Positions 1-5,876 of a DNA stretch of 6,864 nt are shown here, piece by piece. This DNA is from Hyphomicrobiales bacterium (GTDB lineage: Bacteria > Pseudomonadota > Alphaproteobacteria > Rhizobiales > OSC116): assembly GCA_013214985.1 (NCBI GenBank), contig JABSRY010000128.1, forward strand, positions 1-6,864, in the 5' to 3' direction. How positions within the stretch are numbered: the first letter of the stretch is position 1; each line of letters begins with the position of its first letter. The position numbers were made by a program, and so were the translations under genes. Below the pieces are notes generated by a model that was given only the letters and a program-made list of their open reading frames with translations, was not told the origin of the DNA and made no database searches.

Positions 1-1263
1 AAAATAAGGCAATAATGCTTTTTGCACTTCTGCAATAGCAAATGATTGTGCCCAGGCCATACCCGTTTCTTGTAATTTTTCAGCCAGTTTAATCGTCTGA
101 GTATCAAAATATTGTTCCAACAAAGGTTGAATCGGTTGTTCAATGGTTAAATTTGACATTAATTTTGCCACAGCTTTTTGCGCGTCATCAGTTGCCCAAT
201 AGTAACGAATACGGTCCGCATAGCCAAAATGGCGTAATAGTTTTAGCTGCTTTTCATTACCTGTATAATGCTTGTTCCAATAGTCTGGGTTATTGATCAT
301 TAATTTTTCTAAAACATCCGTCAAATTTGACGGGTCGGCAACGCCAAGCCATTTTTCGATCGCTTCAAGTGCATAAACCGCCTGCCGATACGCAAATGTT
401 AAAGCGGGACCAACTTTTTGAATGGCAAAGTGGCGGGTGGCAATCTCTTTATATACTTCAGCATTTTGATAGTCTGTTGAATGCGCTTCATAACAAAGCT
501 GGTCATGCCCTTCAAGCACAACAGATAATTTATCGGGCGCATGCATATTAAAAGGAAAGACATGGTCTGGCGCAAACTCAAGCCCAGGCTGCACTACTAA
601 ACCAATTACTTTATCCCAAACTTGATCAAGATCGAGCGCAGCAAATGCTTGTTGATGTTTTGAAATGGTAGTTTCAGCATGTTCTGGCCGAGTTGCTACA
701 ATTTCAACATCAGTTTCATCCGCCCTAGCACCACCAGGTGGTGGCACTTCGGTGCCTACAATATATCGCAATAAGCTCGGGTCATCAGCCGCTTCTTCAC
801 ATGCCTTTGCCAGTATAGCGGCTCGTGCTGCGGCGACATCATCGCCTACTTGGGCTGGCTCGCCCGCACATCCCTCGCTACAATCTAAATGAATTTTATT
901 AAAGCCCGCCTTAACATAGGCCTGCACCAATTCCACGGCCTCCGCCATTGCAAATTTTGCAGATTGTTTACGCCAGACCTGTGGTCCTAAATGGTCGCCT
1001 CCAAATATAATACGCGAGGTGTTCACATTATACTGGGCACAAATATCATAGACAAATTTTATAAAATCATTAGGTCGCATACCAGTATAACCGCCATGTT
1101 GGTTCACCTGATTGCTAGTCGCCTCAACCAATAGCGCCACATCATGTTGCTCGGCGAGCAATATACTAGCCGCCAATATTTGTGGGTGAGCAGAACAAAT
1201 TGAAGGCAAAGCAATTGGTTTTCCTTGGCGATTTGCCTTTATAATTTCATCTATGCGTTTCAT
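1..1263 (-). CDS. agaZ: GatZ/KbaZ/AgaZ-family protein (tagatose-bisphosphate aldolase non-catalytic subunit or tagatose-6-phosphate 4-epimerase), 3' end off the window
   Basis: An open frame of 421 codons runs from ATG at 1263 to the left edge without a stop. Family members are about 420-430 residues, so only a few C-terminal residues are missing. Family signatures seen: NQVNQHGGYTGM (51-62), the probable metal-site GGDHLGP (88-94), HLDCSEG (125-131), GTEVPPPGGA (170-179), EAHSTDYQ (259-266) and VGPALTFAYRQA (284-295). An AGGTGA ribosome site (1276-1271) overlaps the stop of the upstream kinase and sits 7 nt before the ATG. In enterobacteria this family is the accessory subunit of tagatose-1,6-bisphosphate aldolase, beside a catalytic GatY/KbaY. 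Some stand-alone members convert tagatose-6-phosphate to fructose-6-phosphate. No catalytic partner is seen here, so the epimerase role is a real alternative. Family assignment is secure; exact reaction is inferred. Confidence 0.9.
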   Translation of the reverse strand, partial: MKRIDEIIKANRQGKPIALPSICSAHPQILAASILLAEQHDVALLVEATSNQVNQHGGYTGMRPNDFIKFVYDICAQYNVNTSRIIFGGDHLGPQVWRKQSAKFAMAEAVELVQAYVKAGFNKIHLDCSEGCAGEPAQVGDDVAAARAAILAKACEEAADDPSLLRYIVGTEVPPPGGARADETDVEIVATRPEHAETTISKHQQAFAALDLDQVWDKVIGLVVQPGLEFAPDHVFPFNMHAPDKLSVVLEGHDQLCYEAHSTDYQNAEVYKEIATRHFAIQKVGPALTFAYRQAVYALEAIEKWLGVADPSNLTDVLEKLMINNPDYWNKHYTGNEKQLKLLRHFGYADRIRYYWATDDAQKAVAKLMSNLTIEQPIQPLLEQYFDTQTIKLAEKLQETGMAWAQSFAIAEVQKALLPYF

Positions 1264-1270
1264 CAGTTGT

Positions 1271-2191
1271 TCACCTATTTTTCATTAATTTTTCAAGTGG
1301 CAACATTGCTGCCCCTCGCACACCCGAACTATCGCCAAATTTCGCCAATAATAGCTCTGGTCCTAGCGTATTTTTCAATGCAATTTTTTGCATTGCTTCA
1401 CTCAGCTTTGGTATCAAGCCGTCTATCAGTGAGGTACCACCGCCCAAAATTATACAGTCTGGATCGTTCATTAACTGAATCATGTCCAACATATGGGCGT
1501 ATAATTCTATCCAAACCGCCATCACTCTTTGCATGTCTAAATCACCTAAATTAGCGCGTGATACAATGTTTTCGACAGAAATATCCACACCAACCATATG
1601 CTTGGCAAGTTTGCTAAACCCAGGGCCCGAAACTAAGGTTTCATAACAACCAGTTCGCCCGCAACCACAAGAGTTTAGAGGTAAATTATATTTTTTAACT
1701 ATGGTCGCTGGCAACGGTATATGTGCCACCTCAACAGGCAAAGAATTCAAACCCGCAGTTAAAACGCCATTGTTACAAATACCACCGCCAATGCCAGTAC
1801 CAACAATTAAGCCAAATACTTTGTTAAAATTTTCACCCGCGCCGCCATTGGCTTCAGACAAAGCAAAGCATCGACAGTCATTTTCAAGCGGCACATCATA
1901 TCCTGCAATTTTAGAAATATCTTTTCTAAAAGTGTGGCCTGCTGTTGGTAAGTTTGAGGTGAGTGTCATGCCAGTGTTTTTATTAACAATACCTGGCACA
2001 CCAATGCCAATTGACAACTCACCATCACTAGATTGCTCACGCAGCCAATTTATCTGAACCCCAATTGCAGCCAATAAGTCATCATAATCCAAATTAGGTG
2101 TTACAATTCTATGCCGTCTTATCGGCACCAAATTTTCATCTAAAAGAGCGGCCTCTATTTTTGTACCACCCAAATCAATTGCGCCATGCAT
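1271..2191 (-). CDS. ROK-family sugar kinase (NagK-like; probable amino-sugar kinase)
   Basis: A cytoplasmic ATP-dependent sugar kinase of 306 residues, the usual ROK length. Seen: N-terminal phosphate-binding DLGGTK (6-11), END with the probable catalytic base Asp105, GTGIGGG (131-137), a zinc site made of His157 and the CGCGRTGC cluster (Cys175, Cys177, Cys182), and an adenosine-region GGG (250-252). The cysteine cluster and the following YETLVSGPGF resemble N-acetylglucosamine kinase NagK. The usual ExGH sugar-binding motif reads EVAH (154-157), an Ala for Gly change. The ATG at 2191 is preferred over the TTG one codon upstream because GGGAG (2204-2200) lies 8 nt before it. The site overlaps the agaS stop, with 12 nt between genes. 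Given its AgaS and AgaZ neighbours, galactosamine or N-acetylgalactosamine is the most likely substrate (inferred). Glucosamine, N-acetylglucosamine or a neutral hexose are alternatives. Confidence 0.9.
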   Translation of the reverse strand: MHGAIDLGGTKIEAALLDENLVPIRRHRIVTPNLDYDDLLAAIGVQINWLREQSSDGELSIGIGVPGIVNKNTGMTLTSNLPTAGHTFRKDISKIAGYDVPLENDCRCFALSEANGGAGENFNKVFGLIVGTGIGGGICNNGVLTAGLNSLPVEVAHIPLPATIVKKYNLPLNSCGCGRTGCYETLVSGPGFSKLAKHMVGVDISVENIVSRANLGDLDMQRVMAVWIELYAHMLDMIQLMNDPDCIILGGGTSLIDGLIPKLSEAMQKIALKNTLGPELLLAKFGDSSGVRGAAMLPLEKLMKNR

Positions 2192-2203
2192 CAATGCTTC
2201 TCC

Positions 2204-3343
2204 CTAAAACGGATAAATGGTAACGCCAGTAACCACGCGGGTTAAATTACCTTGACCAGCAAATGGATTATCGACATTTAACCCAAGCGCGGCAGACCAA
2301 TGCATGCACAAAGTCTGAGCAATTAGAATATATAGCACGCTACTCCAAGCATCATTTTTAGCAATGTCACTGCTAAAATCGCTACCACCTAGGCGAATGT
2401 CAACATCACTAGATGTCATACCCACGGTGATAACGGTCGCTTGCTCATATTGCTGTTTAATCTCCTTGGCAATATCCAAGTCATATTTTTGGGTATATTC
2501 ATCATTTGATACCAACACATATATCTGAGTATCGGCATCGATAATTGCTTTTGGACCATGTCTAAAACCTAAGCTTGAATCCCACTGGGTAACGGTCTGT
2601 CCTGCAGTCAGTTCTAAAATTTTCAAAGCGGATTCTCGAGCAGTACCTTTCAATGATCCTGAACCCAAAAATATACACCTTTTGGGCGATTTGGATAACT
2701 TATCGGCTAATTGATTGGGCAAATTTGCCAATATTTTAGACGATTGGTCTGCTAATTGTGTAAAAATATCGGATATTTTACCAGGCGGCTGTTGGTCTAA
2801 GCAGGCTAAGGCCGAAAGCAACATGGTTGTATAACTCGATGTCATTGCAAAACCTTTATCGAGCGTTTCTGCTGGTAGAACAATGGTTTGTTGTTGGCCA
2901 GTGCCAATCACAACACGCGTTGCCAACGGACTGCTTGCATCACAGGTAATGTTTAGTCTATCTGCATCACCATAATGCTGATCTAAAATATCCAACATTG
3001 CAATGGTTTCCGAACTTGCACCACTTCGGCCAAAGGAAACGACTAAAATCTTTCGGTCTGTTTGCGGAAAATTATGGGGCGATGCAACAAAATCCGTGGT
3101 CGAAACCGTGCGATAAATTCGGCCCTTATCTTTGGATAAATAAGCACTTAAAGTATCCCCAATAAATGCCGATGTACCTGCCCCACAAAACCATATTTCT
3201 TGCGGGTTTCGGGCAATAATCCAATTGCCAATATCACTCGAAATGCCGTCAATTTCAGTCGCCCATTTGCGCCAAATTTGTGGCTGTGCCTGTACTTCTT
3301 TATAGGTATGACAAGACCGTAAGTTTTCTATAATATTATTCAT
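2204..3343 (-). CDS. agaS: AgaS-type SIS-domain aldose-ketose isomerase / amino-sugar-6-phosphate deaminase
   Basis: A 379-residue protein with two SIS (sugar isomerase) domains; E. coli AgaS is about the same length. AgaS-family members convert galactosamine-6-phosphate to tagatose-6-phosphate plus ammonia. Seen: N-terminal YKEVQAQPQIW (14-24), first SIS phosphate loop CGAGTSAF (53-60), SFGRSGASSET (103-113), second SIS loop GSGSLKGTARESALKILE (237-254), the FRHGPK motif (270-275), and an AgaS-like C-terminus with DNPFAGQGN (368-376) and RVVTGVTIYP (369-region to the end). An in-frame GTG at 3376 overlaps the regulator's stop as GTGA but lacks a properly spaced ribosome site. The ATG at 3343 has AAAGG 7 nt upstream and gives the normal family N-terminus, so I use it; the gap to the regulator is then 29 nt. 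RHGPK separates it from plain glucosamine-6-phosphate synthase or phosphoheptose isomerase. Confidence 0.92.
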   Translation of the reverse strand: MNNIIENLRSCHTYKEVQAQPQIWRKWATEIDGISSDIGNWIIARNPQEIWFCGAGTSAFIGDTLSAYLSKDKGRIYRTVSTTDFVASPHNFPQTDRKILVVSFGRSGASSETIAMLDILDQHYGDADRLNITCDASSPLATRVVIGTGQQQTIVLPAETLDKGFAMTSSYTTMLLSALACLDQQPPGKISDIFTQLADQSSKILANLPNQLADKLSKSPKRCIFLGSGSLKGTARESALKILELTAGQTVTQWDSSLGFRHGPKAIIDADTQIYVLVSNDEYTQKYDLDIAKEIKQQYEQATVITVGMTSSDVDIRLGGSDFSSDIAKNDAWSSVLYILIAQTLCMHWSAALGLNVDNPFAGQGNLTRVVTGVTIYPF

Positions 3344-3372
3344 ATATACGCCTTTATTTCTAAATATTAAAA

Positions 3373-4227
3373 TCACTTCCCAGCAATAATAACTTTCACG
3401 CCAGCATTCTCGAGCATCTCAACGTCTTTTAGGTCTACCTCATCATCGGTAATAACCGCGTGTATGCGCTCAATCGAACAAATTTTGTGTAGTGCTGGTT
3501 GTTTAAATTTGCTAGAATCTACCAATAAAATCAATCGACTGGCGGCATTTACCATAGCTCTGTTTTGGTGCGCCTCGTCTTCATCAAATGTACTTAATCC
3601 CACGCTTGGCAACACCGAACCTGCTCCCATAAAAATTATGTCAAACCGCATTTCCGCAAGAGATTTTTCAACCATCCTTCCGGTTAATGCACTGGCATCA
3701 AACCGCACAATACCGCCTGGCAGAATTAACTTATGTTGCTTGCAGCCCCACAATGTTTCCAAAACATTTAGTCCAGTGGTAAATATAGTGAGCGACGGCG
3801 ATGACTTTAATGTTTCGGCAAATAAAGACATGGTCGAACCCGAGTCTATAATAATCGATTGACCTTTTTTTACAAATTCTCTCGCACAATTTGCGATAGC
3901 TTTTTTGTGTTTTTGATTTATCGATGTCCTGTCAATAAAACTTGGCTCTAGCCGCATCGTGTTGTTAGCTCTGCCGTTCGAGGCTTTTGATAAAGCCAAT
4001 CCAATGCGAAAATCAGGCATACCGCTATAACCATAATGCCTACAAAAACGGATCAATGTTGGTTCACTTACTTCTATTAATAGTGCAAGATCCTGAACCG
4101 TTTTATGCATGAAATCATCGGGTGCATTTAGTAGAAATTTTGCAATTCGTCTGAATGCTCGACTTATCGTCGGCAAATCTTTGCGGACTTTATTTAGTAA
4201 CGATTGGTCGCCTTCTTTGCGTGCCAT
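3373..4227 (-). CDS. Hybrid sugar-operon regulator: RpiR-type helix-turn-helix joined to a DeoR-type C-terminal sensor domain
   Basis: A 284-residue transcription factor. Residues about 13-82 form an RpiR/HTH_6 DNA-binding domain: LPTISRAFRRIAKFLL (18-33), the recognition region VSEPTLIRFCRHYGYSG (53-69) and PDFRIGLA (71-78). Residues about 97-282 do not form the SIS domain expected in RpiR proteins. They match the DeoR C-terminal sugar-phosphate domain: DSGST (128-132), FTTGLNV (149-155), LPGG (169-172), ALTG (180-183), FMGAG (199-203), the DSSKF signature (237-241) and VITDDEV (258-264). It is first in the leftward operon, so it probably controls itself, agaS, the kinase and agaZ, and perhaps the divergent genes, answering to an amino-sugar phosphate (inferred). 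A weak AAGG lies 10 nt before the ATG. It fills the role AgaR fills in enterobacteria, but the DNA-binding domain is different, so no symbol is given. Confidence 0.9.
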   Translation of the reverse strand: MARKEGDQSLLNKVRKDLPTISRAFRRIAKFLLNAPDDFMHKTVQDLALLIEVSEPTLIRFCRHYGYSGMPDFRIGLALSKASNGRANNTMRLEPSFIDRTSINQKHKKAIANCAREFVKKGQSIIIDSGSTMSLFAETLKSSPSLTIFTTGLNVLETLWGCKQHKLILPGGIVRFDASALTGRMVEKSLAEMRFDIIFMGAGSVLPSVGLSTFDEDEAHQNRAMVNAASRLILLVDSSKFKQPALHKICSIERIHAVITDDEVDLKDVEMLENAGVKVIIAGK

Positions 4228-4275
4228 ATAATTTGTGCCTTATCAATTGGTAAATATGACCGTAACTTGTGCCAA

Positions 4276-4304
4276 ATTATCAAAACGTACAACTACTTTT
4301 TCAA
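4276..4304 (-). promoter_or_regulatory. Sigma-70-like promoter for the leftward amino-sugar operon
   Basis: On the minus strand, TTGAAA (-35; 4304-4299) is followed after exactly 17 nt by GATAAT (-10; 4281-4276), each differing from consensus by one base. Transcription would begin near 4269, giving a leader of about 40 nt before the regulator's ATG at 4227. It is the best promoter match I found in the intergenic region. Its spacer contains one copy of the GTAGTTNTAC repeat, which fits repression by the first gene of the operon. Confidence 0.7.
4287..4296 (-). promoter_or_regulatory. Candidate operator O1, inside the leftward promoter spacer
   Basis: The minus strand reads GTAGTTGTAC, matching the two rightward-facing copies at 4348 and 4370 in all but one central base. 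It lies wholly within the 17-nt spacer of the leftward promoter, where a bound protein would block RNA polymerase. It is a GTA-N4-TAC inverted repeat, resembling the TGTA...TACA half-sites known for the RpiR-family regulator HexR. Assignment to the window's regulator is inferred. Confidence 0.5.
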
Positions 4305-4340
4305 AAAAAGAATTTTTGACTGATGCGCAACATATTTACA

Positions 4341-4380
4341 TTCAAATGTAGTTTTACACAAGTCATAATGTAGTTATACA
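4341..4380 (+). promoter_or_regulatory. Candidate rightward promoter(s) overlapping O2/O3
   Basis: Two overlapping sigma-70-like possibilities exist: TTCAAA (4341-4346)-N17-CATAAT (4364-4369), and TTTACA (4353-4358)-N16-TATACA (4375-4380). In the second pair the -35 overlaps O2 and the -10 coincides with O3, so repressor binding would occlude it. Either would leave a leader of roughly 280 nt before the dehydrogenase ATG, which is long. Matches are imperfect in AT-rich sequence, so confidence is modest. Confidence 0.3.
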
Positions 4381-4382
4381 TA
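4345..4382 (+). promoter_or_regulatory. Candidate operators O2 and O3, 22-bp tandem repeat
   Basis: Two 16-bp copies, AATGTAGTTTTACACA (4345-4360) and AATGTAGTTATACATA (4367-4382), differ at two positions and start 22 bp apart, about two helical turns, so both present the same DNA face. Each is itself an inverted repeat: ATGTA-N4-TACAC and the perfect ATGTA-N4-TACAT. They share the core GTAGTTNTAC with O1. Spacing and symmetry are as expected for cooperative dimer binding. The protein that binds is inferred to be the adjacent hybrid regulator. Confidence 0.55.
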
Positions 4383-4417
4383 AATTAGATACCATTTCTA
4401 ATTTTAACAACTTCTAT

Positions 4418-4445
4418 TTGACATGCCAAATAAGTTGACTACTAT
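4418..4445 (+). promoter_or_regulatory. Alternative rightward promoter
   Basis: A perfect -35 hexamer TTGACA (4418-4423) is followed after 16 nt by TACTAT (4440-4445; four of six consensus bases). Predicted start is near 4452, giving a leader of about 215 nt before the dehydrogenase. It competes with the upstream candidate over O2/O3 and with a possible GATAAT -10 at 4592-4597 that has no good -35. I cannot choose between them from sequence alone. Confidence 0.35.
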
Positions 4446-4582
4446 CCGTGTTAGAAAAAAACTATTGAACCTGCACTAACAATGGCTGCCGAATTCGATC
4501 TTAGTTATCTAAAAATGAAATAAACTAGTTTTATTAATGCTTTCTGAGTTAAACATAAAGCTAATTTATCAAATATCATTAC

Positions 4583-4632
4583 CAAATTTAGGATAATTTG
4601 ACAGCCAATATAAAAATAACATTGCAGGCAAT
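4583..4632. repeat. Two small palindromes ahead of the rightward operon
   Basis: CAAATT-N6-AATTTG (4583-4600) is a perfect 6-bp-arm inverted repeat covering a GATAAT sequence (4592-4597). ATTGC-AG-GCAAT (4621-4632) is a perfect 5-bp-arm inverted repeat. Their centres are 35 bp apart and they lie about 36 to 85 nt before the dehydrogenase ATG. Either could be an operator for a second regulator, or chance symmetry in AT-rich DNA. They do not resemble GTAGTTNTAC. Confidence 0.3.
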
Positions 4633-4667
4633 ATAGTAAATTAGAACGTGTTTTGCTTGAGGGAAAA

Positions 4668-5876
4668 ATGAAAAAAATACGAATTGGTATTATTGGACTA
4701 GGTTATCGAATCGGCTATCTAACGCAGGTAATTGCGTCTGTCGTACCCGAAGTCGAATTTGTTGGCTATGTCGACCCAAATCCCTGCGGCATGCCTTTAG
4801 TTGAGGGTGAAGGCGTCGTTGGCTTAAATATTGACCCAAACAGTTTGAAAAAATTAGATGCTGGTATTCAATATGATACATTAGAAATTCTTATTGAAAA
4901 TCAAGATCTTGATCTGCTTATGATCGGCTCTCCAAATCATTTACACCTCGAACATATTCGCATCGCCCTTGAATTTGGGGTTAAAACCTTCAGTGAAAAA
5001 CCTGTGGTAATAGACGAGGCTCAAACTTTTGAGTTGTTAGATCTGCTTACTAAACATGGTGGCACCGATCGCTTGATGATCGGACTTGTATTGCGTTATG
5101 CACCATTATATCGGGATCTTATCAAAATTCGTGACGAGGGCATTCTTGGCAATATTACCTCGGTTGAAGCGTCGGAACATATTATGCCATATCATGGCGC
5201 TTTTTTTATGCGCGATTGGCGACGTTATTCAAAATATTCTGGTGGTTTTATGTTGGAAAAATGCTGCCACGACTTAGATCTTTATCAAGGTTTAATGGGC
5301 AAGCGGCCTATGCGAGTTGCCAGCTTTGGCGGCAGGCGCACCTTCGTGCCAGAGGCCGCTAACATTAACGATAATGAAGTGTACCACTACAAACCCAGTG
5401 GCTGGAATGGCACCGATAATGTATTCAATGGCGACGCCGATATAATAGATTATCAGACCGCAATTCTGGAATATGAAGATGGTGAAAACTTATGTTTTCA
5501 CACCAACCTTAATGTACCTGACGAATTTAGACGGTTTTGTGTTATTGGCGCTAAAGGTATGGCAGAAGGTGATTTTGTGCGTAATTACTTTAAAGTTACC
5601 GATGCACGAAGTGGCGAAAGACTAGTCGATAAAACCTATAAAACGAACTCAGCGCTGTCGCAACATTATGGCGCTGATGAGCAGATGATCGAAGACATAT
5701 TTGCCCATATGAAAACGGGTGCCAACCTGCCCGTCTCTATTTTGGATGGGTTAGAAGCTGGGCTAACTGCCATAAAATTGGATGAAGCTCGTAAAACCAG
5801 AAGAGTTATTGATCTTTCAGAAATGTGGCAACGTTTCGATTCTTATAATCTTCGCAACGAGGAGGCTGCTCAATGA
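4668..5876 (+). CDS. Gfo/Idh/MocA-family NAD(P)-dependent sugar dehydrogenase
   Basis: A 402-residue cytoplasmic oxidoreductase of the glucose-fructose oxidoreductase/inositol dehydrogenase family. Seen: N-terminal Rossmann loop GIIGLGYRIG (7-16), Asp36 at the end of the second strand (suggesting NAD preference), the catalytic EKP motif (110-112), and GGFMLEKCCHDLD (192-204), which contains the usual active-site His201 but has Glu197 where many members have Asp. Start: ATG at 4668 with GAGGGA at 4659-4664. A TTG five codons upstream is in frame, but it would put the ribosome site inside the gene and the Rossmann fold begins right after the ATG. Its TGA overlaps the permease ATG, so import and oxidation are probably coupled. 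The substrate cannot be read from sequence: an amino sugar, a neutral sugar or a polyol are possible. It lacks evident features of the GH109 glycosidase branch. Confidence 0.88.
   Translation: MKKIRIGIIGLGYRIGYLTQVIASVVPEVEFVGYVDPNPCGMPLVEGEGVVGLNIDPNSLKKLDAGIQYDTLEILIENQDLDLLMIGSPNHLHLEHIRIALEFGVKTFSEKPVVIDEAQTFELLDLLTKHGGTDRLMIGLVLRYAPLYRDLIKIRDEGILGNITSVEASEHIMPYHGAFFMRDWRRYSKYSGGFMLEKCCHDLDLYQGLMGKRPMRVASFGGRRTFVPEAANINDNEVYHYKPSGWNGTDNVFNGDADIIDYQTAILEYEDGENLCFHTNLNVPDEFRRFCVIGAKGMAEGDFVRNYFKVTDARSGERLVDKTYKTNSALSQHYGADEQMIEDIFAHMKTGANLPVSILDGLEAGLTAIKLDEARKTRRVIDLSEMWQRFDSYNLRNEEAAQ

Larger units (their letters stand above)
4228..4667. other. Divergent intergenic regulatory region
   Basis: About 440 bases of AT-rich DNA separate the two divergent operons. 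I see no RNA gene, no credible protein gene and no recognisable riboswitch. It holds the leftward promoter, three GTAGTTNTAC operator-like sites, several rightward promoter candidates and small palindromes (listed separately). Other minor structure: a 6-bp inverted repeat TGTTAG/CTAACA (4449-4454 and 4476-4481) separated by 21 nt, TTAG-N4-CTAA (4501-4512) and AAACTAGTTT (4522-4531). These are short enough to arise by chance in such AT-rich sequence. Confidence 0.8.

Noticed and set aside
665..892. Plus-strand open frame within the agaZ region
   Set aside because: It lies antisense to well-conserved AgaZ motifs, has low-complexity Ala/Ser composition and no ribosome site.
1225..2057. Plus-strand open frames across the kinase gene
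   Set aside because: They are antisense shadows of the ROK kinase, whose conserved motifs on the minus strand explain the open reading.
3344..3376. GTG start for agaS overlapping the regulator stop (GTGA)
   Set aside because: GGGAA abuts the GTG with no usable spacing, and the extra 11 residues are not part of the usual AgaS N-terminus; the ATG at 3343 has a proper ribosome site.
4228..4275. TGGCAC on the minus strand, suggesting a sigma-54 promoter
   Set aside because: The required TTGC element at the -12 position is absent, and a good sigma-70-like promoter overlaps the same place.
4482..4523. A 13-codon frame starting at an ATG in the intergenic leader, as a possible leader peptide
   Set aside because: It has no ribosome binding site, no run of regulatory codons and no attenuator hairpin after it, so chance is the simpler reading.
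4668..5876. GH109 NAD-dependent alpha-N-acetylgalactosaminidase, suggested by the amino-sugar context
   Set aside because: No signal peptide and none of the GH109 sequence features I know of; the EKP and LEKCCHD motifs fit an ordinary Gfo/Idh/MocA dehydrogenase.
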